Part shown: positions 1 through 3,666 of the stretch, piece by piece
How positions within the stretch are numbered: the stretch's first letter is position 1
Layout of the letters: each line of letters opens with the position of its first letter
Notes under the pieces: generated by a model
Databases searched by the model: none
Seen by the model: the letters and a program-made list of their open reading frames with translations, nothing else
What the model was told of the DNA's origin: nothing
Translations under genes and position numbers: made by a program
Assembly: GCA_029939875.1 (NCBI GenBank)
Contig: JAOZSC010000197.1
Location: forward strand, 1 to 5,663
Length of the DNA stretch: 5,663 nucleotides
Reading direction: 5' to 3'
Source: Desulfobacterales bacterium
GTDB lineage: Bacteria; Desulfobacterota; Desulfobacteria; Desulfobacterales; JAFDCJ01

Positions 1-69
1 TGCCAGGGTTGCAAAGGCCGCAATAATACCCACATTAATCAACTGTTTGACTTCGGATGATTTTTCCAT
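1..69 (-). CDS. Partial N-terminus of a small, probably membrane-anchored protein of unknown function
   Basis: Reading the minus strand from an ATG at 69-67 gives 23 codons that stay open to the window edge; the C-terminus lies outside. The visible residues are a short charged head (MEKSSEVKQ) followed by a hydrophobic run (LINVGIIAAFATLA) that looks like the start of a transmembrane helix or an uncleaved anchor. The start is supported by a good Shine-Dalgarno (GGGAG) about six bases upstream on the minus strand (near 76-80). The gene lies 106 bases downstream of the winged-helix gene on the same strand, so it could be co-transcribed; a TACAAT -10-like hexamer on the minus strand (112-107) might alternatively give it its own promoter, but no convincing -35 accompanies it. 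I do not recognise the family from this fragment. Confidence 0.5.
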   Translation of the reverse strand, partial: MEKSSEVKQLINVGIIAAFATLA

Positions 70-175
70 ACCGCTCTCCCTCGCACACTAATATTTCCCC
101 CGCATTATTGTACCCATACCCAACCCGGATAAACTGGAAAAGAACTAAAGTCCGGATCATTCGCCATAGGTGGAG

Positions 176-547
176 TTATGCCGCGATATATAGCCCCCGG
201 CTTTTTCGCTTTATTTTTCCGTTTTTATACAGACGGAAAATAATATTGCGGATTTTCTTTTCGCCAAAACCCGTCTGGGCCTGGATCTCGGGGAATCCCA
301 CTCCCTGCCGCGAGCGCTTGATCACATCCAGCACCAGATCACCGGCCACCTGGTGGTTTTTTTTGCGGCCCACGCCCTGCGTCTTACCCCTGTATGGACC
401 GGCCGCTGATTGCGTCATCAGGTTTTCCAGGCGATCCAGCCGTGCCATCAGCCGGGCCACGTCTTTTTTGGTGGGAATGTTGTACTTCTGCATAAAAAAT
501 TTAACCATGGCATCGAAACTGGTCGTCTTGGTTCTCCCTTTGGCCAT
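176..547 (-). CDS. Putative winged-helix DNA-binding protein with N-terminal coiled-coil-like segment (hypothetical)
   Basis: A complete 123-aa, strongly basic protein starting at ATG 547-545, with a GGAGG ribosome binding site about six bases upstream, and ending in TAA. Three parts can be seen. Residues ~10-46 form an amphipathic helical stretch (including KKDVARLMARLDRLENLM) suited to a coiled coil or oligomerisation. Residues ~47-68 are a Gly/Lys/Arg-rich linker. Residues ~70-121 have the pattern of a winged helix: helix DLVLDVI, then GVGFPEIQAQTGF, a recognition-like helix KKIRNIIFRLYKNG, and a wing KIKRKSRGLYIA. The 'short helix - Gly turn - helix - GKI.R..RG.Y' ending is common in small winged-helix regulators. 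The role is unknown: a transcriptional regulator or a nucleoid-associated protein would both fit. It is transcribed divergently from rsmA. I have the impression that similar uncharacterised proteins occur in other Desulfobacteraceae, but this needs a search. Confidence 0.75.
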   Translation of the reverse strand: MAKGRTKTTSFDAMVKFFMQKYNIPTKKDVARLMARLDRLENLMTQSAAGPYRGKTQGVGRKKNHQVAGDLVLDVIKRSRQGVGFPEIQAQTGFGEKKIRNIIFRLYKNGKIKRKSRGLYIAA

Positions 548-621
548 GAGATCCTCCCGGGGTTTTAAAAATTAGTTCCATCCATAAATGGTCTTTTTTT
601 CGCCGGGCTACGCTCTCCGCG

Positions 622-680
622 GCTTTCCGGCTGCCAGTGCTTAACGGCTGGAAGGCCAGGAGAATCGGAAGCGGGAAAGC
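622..680. repeat. GC-rich imperfect dyad in the leader of the winged-helix gene
   Basis: Arms 622-635 (GCTTTCCGGCTGCC) and 667-680 (GGAAGCGGGAAAGC) pair at 12 of 14 positions, with mismatches at 629/673 and 633/669. The 31-base interior contains a small self-complementary element, CTGG-aagg-CCAG (648-659). If the minus-strand promoter at 716-744 is real, the dyad lies in the 5' leader of the winged-helix gene and would fold as a stem-loop in the mRNA. No U-tract follows it in either direction, so it is not a typical intrinsic terminator. Confidence 0.4.
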
Positions 681-715
681 TTGATGAGCAATCATAACCC
701 CACGAAATCACGATA

Positions 716-744
716 AAAATAATCGATAACTTTATAAAAGTCAA
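716..744 (-). promoter_or_regulatory. Candidate sigma70 promoter for the winged-helix gene
   Basis: On the minus strand, TTGACT (744-739) is followed after exactly 17 bases by TATTTT (721-716). The -35 matches the consensus at five of six positions and the -10 at four of six, in an AT-rich setting. Transcription would begin near 709, leaving a leader of about 160 nt before the ATG at 547. Confidence 0.4.
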
Positions 745-881
745 GAAATAGAAACCGGCTGCCGGCAAATTATCGGTATGCAGCAGGTAGTGGACACCTT
801 TCCGATTGAAAAATGGCGGATTTTCTGGTAATTGGGGTTTAGATAGAACTAAAAAAACTACTTAGGGTGTAACTGTGCACC

Positions 882-1739
882 ATGACATCGCCCCGAACCC
901 TGCTTAACGCCTGGAACCTAAAACCCCGCAAACGCCTGGGGCAAAATTTTCTTTCCGACCCGGCCGCCGCGGCGGCTATTGCCGCCAAGGCCCGTTTGTC
1001 TCCGCACGACGTCGTGGTGGAAATCGGTGCCGGACTGGGGGCCTTGACGATTCCAGTCGCGCGGATGGTCAAAAAAGTATACGCCATCGAAAAAGATCGG
1101 CAACTCATCGGATTGCTTCAGACTGAATTGCTGGCAAACCGCATCGACAATTGCGACATTATGGCCGAAGACATTTTGCCTATGGACTTGGGTCAATTCC
1201 ACCGCACCGGGGAGCCGAAACTTATCGTCATGGGCAACCTGCCGTACAACATCTCATCACAAGTGCTGATCAAACTAATCCATTCCAGGGACATTGTTGA
1301 GCGCGCCATTCTCATGTTCCAACAGGAACTCGCCCAGCGAATTACCGCCGCACCGGGAAACAAACAATACGGCCGTATAACGGCGATGCTCAGCTACTGT
1401 GCCGAAATCAAACCGCTGACCCATGCCGCGGCCTCCGTGTTTTATCCGCAGCCCAAGGTGGATTCCACTGTGGTGGCAATACGGTTTACATCCACGTCGC
1501 GGTATGGAAACCACGACGAAACCATGCTGTACAGGGTCATTAAAGCCGCTTTCGGCAACCGGCGCAAAACCCTAAAAAACTCCCTGGCCACCAGTGAGCT
1601 TCACATCAGCCCCCGAACCGCTTCCAGGGCCCTGGAGACTGCACAAATTGACCCCTCCAGGCGGGCAGAAACACTGACACCTGCTGAATTTGTGGCCCTT
1701 GAAATCGGTCTGCGGAAGGTCATGGATGGAAATACTTGA
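882..1739 (+). CDS. rsmA: 16S rRNA (adenine(1518)-N(6)/adenine(1519)-N(6))-dimethyltransferase RsmA (KsgA)
   Basis: This 285-aa cytoplasmic enzyme uses S-adenosylmethionine to dimethylate two adjacent adenines in the 3' terminal helix 45 loop of 16S rRNA during late 30S assembly. Family signatures are all present: the N-terminal KRLGQNFL (residues 17-24), the SAM-binding loop EIGAGLG (47-53), the acidic end of strand 2 (YAIE, 67-70), AEDIL (95-99), the catalytic motif NLPY (119-122), the FYPQPKVDS segment (187-195), and AFGNRRKTLKN in the C-terminal domain (223-233), ending with RAETLTPAEF (261-270). Length is normal for KsgA/RrnaAD (PF00398). The ATG at 882 puts KRLGQNFL at the usual distance from the start. 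The ribosome binding site is weak: only an AGGGTG-like stretch, rather far upstream. The TGA stop overlaps the -35 box of the promoter for the next gene. No frameshift or missing catalytic residue was seen. Confidence 0.97.
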   Translation: MTSPRTLLNAWNLKPRKRLGQNFLSDPAAAAAIAAKARLSPHDVVVEIGAGLGALTIPVARMVKKVYAIEKDRQLIGLLQTELLANRIDNCDIMAEDILPMDLGQFHRTGEPKLIVMGNLPYNISSQVLIKLIHSRDIVERAILMFQQELAQRITAAPGNKQYGRITAMLSYCAEIKPLTHAAASVFYPQPKVDSTVVAIRFTSTSRYGNHDETMLYRVIKAAFGNRRKTLKNSLATSELHISPRTASRALETAQIDPSRRAETLTPAEFVALEIGLRKVMDGNT

Positions 1740-1764
1740 CCTCGCCGGGTAGCGGCCTTATAAT
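1736..1764 (+). promoter_or_regulatory. Near-consensus sigma70 promoter overlapping the rsmA stop codon
   Basis: TTGACC (1736-1741) is separated by exactly 17 bases from a perfect TATAAT (1759-1764). The -35 box differs from consensus at one position and contains the TGA stop of rsmA. Initiation is expected near 1771, giving a leader of about 130 nt in front of the ABM-domain gene, or a separate short transcript. Confidence 0.75.
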
Positions 1765-1782
1765 CAGAGTAGCCGAACGAAA

Positions 1783-1807
1783 AGTGCCCAAATACAGAGT
1801 GCCTAAA
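1783..1807 (+). repeat. Short direct repeat AGTGCCYAAA with 15-base period
   Basis: AGTGCCCAAA (1783-1792) recurs as AGTGCCTAAA (1798-1807), nine of ten bases identical, 15 bases apart. It sits just downstream of the predicted start of the 1736-1764 promoter. It could be an operator half-site pair or a remnant of a simple repeat; nothing visible decides this. Confidence 0.45.
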
Positions 1808-1830
1808 GTTGTTGTGTCGCTACACTCCAT

Positions 1831-1861
1831 CTTTTTATAAAAAGCAACCAAAACAGCTTTT
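1831..1861. repeat. AT-rich palindrome and overlapping dyad in the ABM gene leader
   Basis: Bases 1831-1844 (CTTTTTATAAAAAG) are a perfect 14-bp palindrome. Its right half, AAAAGC (1840-1845), can alternatively pair with GCTTTT (1856-1861) across a 10-base loop, so the two structures are mutually exclusive. A TACAAT hexamer (1868-1873) just downstream could be a second -10 box, but its -35 is poor. A weak hairpin GTGT-cgct-ACAC (1814-1825) followed by CTTTTT (1831-1836) might act as a poor terminator for a short transcript. Confidence 0.4.
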
Positions 1862-1890
1862 AGATAGTACAATACGTGTCGTCCATGTGA

Positions 1891-1896
1891 AAGGAG
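1891..1896 (+). promoter_or_regulatory. Ribosome binding site of the ABM-domain gene
   Basis: AAGGAG lies six bases before the ATG at 1903. It fixes this start and rules out the overlapping longer plus-strand frame that begins near 1809 in another phase. Confidence 0.85.
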
Positions 1897-1902
1897 ACAA
1901 CA

Positions 1903-2199
1903 ATGGCTGTAAAAATATTGATCCGTCGCCAGGTTCCCCAGGAAAAAGCCCGGGAAATGATCCCGCTTTTCAGACAGATGCGGGCCTCCGCCACGGCACA
2001 GTCCGGCTACATTACCGGTGAAACACTGCGTAGCCTTGACAACCCCCGGGAATTCATGGTGATCAGCACGTGGCAGTCATCCGAAGATTGGAATCGCTGG
2101 CTGCAAAGCAACGAAAGAAACGAAATCCAGAAAAAAATCGATGACCTTCTGGGTGGGGAAACAAAATACGAGATTTTCCATTACGGGTTTTCGGAATAA
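1903..2199 (+). CDS. Antibiotic biosynthesis monooxygenase (ABM) domain protein
   Basis: A 98-aa single-domain protein of the ABM superfamily (PF03992), a dimeric alpha+beta barrel fold of the ferredoxin-like type. The usual layout is seen: a first strand AVKILIRRQV (2-11), a helix EKAREMIPLFRQMRASA (14-30), SGYITGETLRS (34-44), a strand EFMVISTWQSSEDWNRW (50-66) with the characteristic 'I-S-T-W-x-S-x-E-x-W' run, then the helix of ~68-83 and a last strand KYEIFHYGF. Superfamily members include quinol and polyketide monooxygenases and IsdG-type haem-degrading enzymes, but many stand-alone copies have no known substrate. I see no residue pattern that assigns this one, so the function is open. 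It is probably cytoplasmic, with no signal peptide. It follows rsmA but has its own strong upstream promoter and a long leader, suggesting independent control. It converges on the GAPDH gene with a gap of 38 bases. Confidence 0.85.
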   Translation: MAVKILIRRQVPQEKAREMIPLFRQMRASATAQSGYITGETLRSLDNPREFMVISTWQSSEDWNRWLQSNERNEIQKKIDDLLGGETKYEIFHYGFSE

Positions 2200-2237
2200 G
2201 CTGTTGCCCGCCGGAACCGACCGCCGCTCACAGCCTC

Positions 2238-3491
2238 CTACATGAGCTCAGCTATCGACACGGTGCGATCCCCGAGTATATTGACGTAGCTTCCCATCTC
2301 GTTGTCATACCAGCCGTAAATCACCGCCTGGGTGACCGGTATGCGGACAACCATATCGGCGGTATTGGATAAAAACCCCTTTTCCACACCCGGCACGTTG
2401 GCAAGGTCAATGGCCGCCTCAGCGGTTCGAGTGTGTGTCTCGTGGCCTTCAATGGTCGCGGCCACTTTCGGCAGCCCGATAATATCGCCGGACACATTCT
2501 GCTTTTCCGTATAATGCAGGTATCCTTCGGGGCTGTCAACTGCTGCCTGGCGGTAAATATCGTTGATCATTTCCCGGCGCACGTATTGCCCGGTGGGTTC
2601 CTCCTGCAAATTGATCACCAGAATAATCAGGGAACCGGTGGTGGTGGGGATCCGTACCGATTCCGCGATGAATGCGATTTTCTCCATTTCCGGAATAACC
2701 AGTCTCAGAGCTCTGGCCGCCCCGGTGGAAGTCAGGATAATGTTGTTCATAATGCTCCGGTTTTTCCGCAGGTCGGTCTTGCCGACTTTGGGTAGACGAT
2801 CCAGGACTTCCTGGGATCCGGTGGCAGCATGAACCGTAGCCATCGAAGCGGACATAATTCTTTTGGGGCCGAAGGCGTTGATCAGTGGTTTCATCATGTG
2901 GGCCAGGCACGTGGTCGTGCAAGACGCATTGGAAATAATGCTGTGACGCCGTGGGTCATAATCGCTGGCGTTGATCCCCATAACCGTGGTCACGGCATCG
3001 GGCGGGGTGGACACCCCCTCCTTGATTTTAAAAGGTGCGGAAACAATCACTTTTGCAGCCCCGGCATCCAGATGGCCCCGCACAGAGCCCCCGGCACAAT
3101 CCGCCCCGGCCGTCGGATCCAGGAACCGTCCGGTGGTATCAACCACCAGGCGCACACCATGATCCGCCCAGCCGATCTGCGCCGGATTTCGCTGGCTTCG
3201 TAAAAAACGGACTTTTATGCCGTCAATGCGCATCAACCCGCTGCTTTCGTCCAACTCGCCGATCACAGGCTCGGCGCGGTGTCCGTATAGATACCCGTGC
3301 AGCCATCCATAAGTGGAGTCCCGTTCAACGTAGTGTGCCACGTCCTCAAGGGACACCCCGGCCTGCCGCCCTATGTTGACAACGATCTCGTCGAAGTATT
3401 TACGCGCCACGTGGTGCCAGACGGTAAGTTTGCCGATACGGCCGAATCCGTTGATGCCTAACTTTAATCCTGAACTATCGGGGGTTGCCAT
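2238..3491 (-). CDS. Glyceraldehyde-3-phosphate dehydrogenase, long divergent form
   Basis: Phosphorylating GAPDH interconverts glyceraldehyde 3-phosphate and 1,3-bisphosphoglycerate with NAD(P) in glycolysis/gluconeogenesis. The family assignment is clear: Rossmann motif GINGFGRIG (12-20), DSTYG (58-62), the active-site SNASCTTTC with catalytic Cys191, TVHAATGSQ with His221, TSTGAA (254-259), Arg280 of the VRIP segment, and C-terminal YDNEMG (395-400). I chose the ATG at 3491 (417 aa), not the in-frame TTG at 3521, because a GGGAGGG site lies between them. At 417 aa it is far longer than the usual ~330-340. The extra length is an N-terminal extension of about ten residues, a longer loop after the first strands, and a reworked region at ~296-375 where the usual fold is hard to follow. 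The Asn-Asp that normally ends strand 2 and selects NAD is replaced by Asn-Ile-Gly-Arg (39-42), so NADP use is possible. The gene lies downstream of a PPDK-like gene on the same strand. Confidence 0.93.
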   Translation of the reverse strand: MATPDSSGLKLGINGFGRIGKLTVWHHVARKYFDEIVVNIGRQAGVSLEDVAHYVERDSTYGWLHGYLYGHRAEPVIGELDESSGLMRIDGIKVRFLRSQRNPAQIGWADHGVRLVVDTTGRFLDPTAGADCAGGSVRGHLDAGAAKVIVSAPFKIKEGVSTPPDAVTTVMGINASDYDPRRHSIISNASCTTTCLAHMMKPLINAFGPKRIMSASMATVHAATGSQEVLDRLPKVGKTDLRKNRSIMNNIILTSTGAARALRLVIPEMEKIAFIAESVRIPTTTGSLIILVINLQEEPTGQYVRREMINDIYRQAAVDSPEGYLHYTEKQNVSGDIIGLPKVAATIEGHETHTRTAEAAIDLANVPGVEKGFLSNTADMVVRIPVTQAVIYGWYDNEMGSYVNILGDRTVSIAELM

Positions 3492-3500
3492 AATCGTGAT

Positions 3501-3507
3501 CCCTCCC
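3501..3507 (-). promoter_or_regulatory. Ribosome binding site that decides the GAPDH start
   Basis: On the minus strand, GGGAGGG ends nine bases before the ATG at 3491. It lies inside the extended frame that would begin at TTG 3521, which has no comparable site of its own. This favours the 417-aa protein over a 427-aa form. Confidence 0.7.
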
Positions 3508-3548
3508 GCATATAGTTTCAAAAGTTAACGGTTCAGGGTACAAGGGGA

Positions 3549-3635
3549 AAAGCTATGAGGATAGAAGGCTGGGAGGCTTAAATAAGGATTGTATCCTTTA
3601 AAAAAAGCTTCCAAGCTTTCTGGCCTCATAGCTTT
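3549..3635. repeat. 87-bp imperfect inverted repeat (REP/MITE-like hairpin element)
   Basis: Arms 3549-3579 and 3605-3635 pair over 31 positions: 26 Watson-Crick, 3 G-T (at 3562/3622, 3567/3617, 3575/3609) and 2 mismatches (3561/3623, 3571/3613). The outer 12 bp (AAAGCTATGAGG with its complement) are perfect. The interior holds a second hairpin, AAGGAT-tgt-ATCCTT (3584-3598). Each arm is built from two copies of a degenerate ~16-base unit with the pattern AAGCT..GAGG/AAGGCT..GAGG. It fills most of the 145-base spacer between the PPDK-like gene and the GAPDH gene. In the minus-strand transcript a nested AAAGCTT-gg-AAGCTTT followed by a U run (3619-3600) could act as a weak terminator for the upstream gene. 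It carries no coding capacity. Confidence 0.8.
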
Positions 3636-3666
3636 CTAACCCGCCAAAGTCGGTTTGCGCAGCGCC

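Larger units (their letters stand above)
548..881. other. Divergent intergenic region between the winged-helix gene and rsmA
   Basis: This 334-base spacer has no convincing gene. Two minus-strand reading frames of 64 and 67 codons overlap it, but they lack good ribosome binding sites, and the 64-codon one overlaps the start of the winged-helix gene in another frame. Supportable contents are a candidate minus-strand promoter (716-744) and a GC-rich dyad (622-680). Upstream of rsmA a TTGAAA (806-811) is followed after 17 bases by a poor -10 (TAATTG), so the rsmA promoter is not clear. No tRNA-like or terminator-like structure was seen. Confidence 0.6.

Noticed and set aside
104..150. CCGGA/TCCGG dyad downstream of the winged-helix gene as a terminator
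   Set aside because: It is only a 5-bp stem with a 20-odd base loop and no U-tract, too weak to call.
57..575. 172-codon plus-strand open frame opposite the winged-helix gene
   Set aside because: It lies antisense to a better supported gene with a good ribosome binding site, and its product is low-complexity and Arg/Pro/Ser-rich without any recognisable domain.
501..768. Two minus-strand frames of 64 and 67 codons upstream of the winged-helix gene
   Set aside because: They overlap each other or the winged-helix start in different frames, lack good ribosome binding sites and show no protein-like pattern.
1809..2021. 70-codon plus-strand frame overlapping the ABM gene start
   Set aside because: It is out of frame with the ABM gene, which has an excellent ribosome binding site and a clear domain; the shorter frame is a shadow.
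2200..2237. Bidirectional terminator between the convergent ABM and GAPDH genes
   Set aside because: Only a 5-bp GCTGT/ACAGC pairing was found and there is no T run on either strand, so it is not supportable as an intrinsic terminator.
3492..3521. Ten-residue N-terminal extension of GAPDH starting at TTG 3521
   Set aside because: The Shine-Dalgarno sequence for the ATG at 3491 lies inside this extension, and the TTG has no site of its own.
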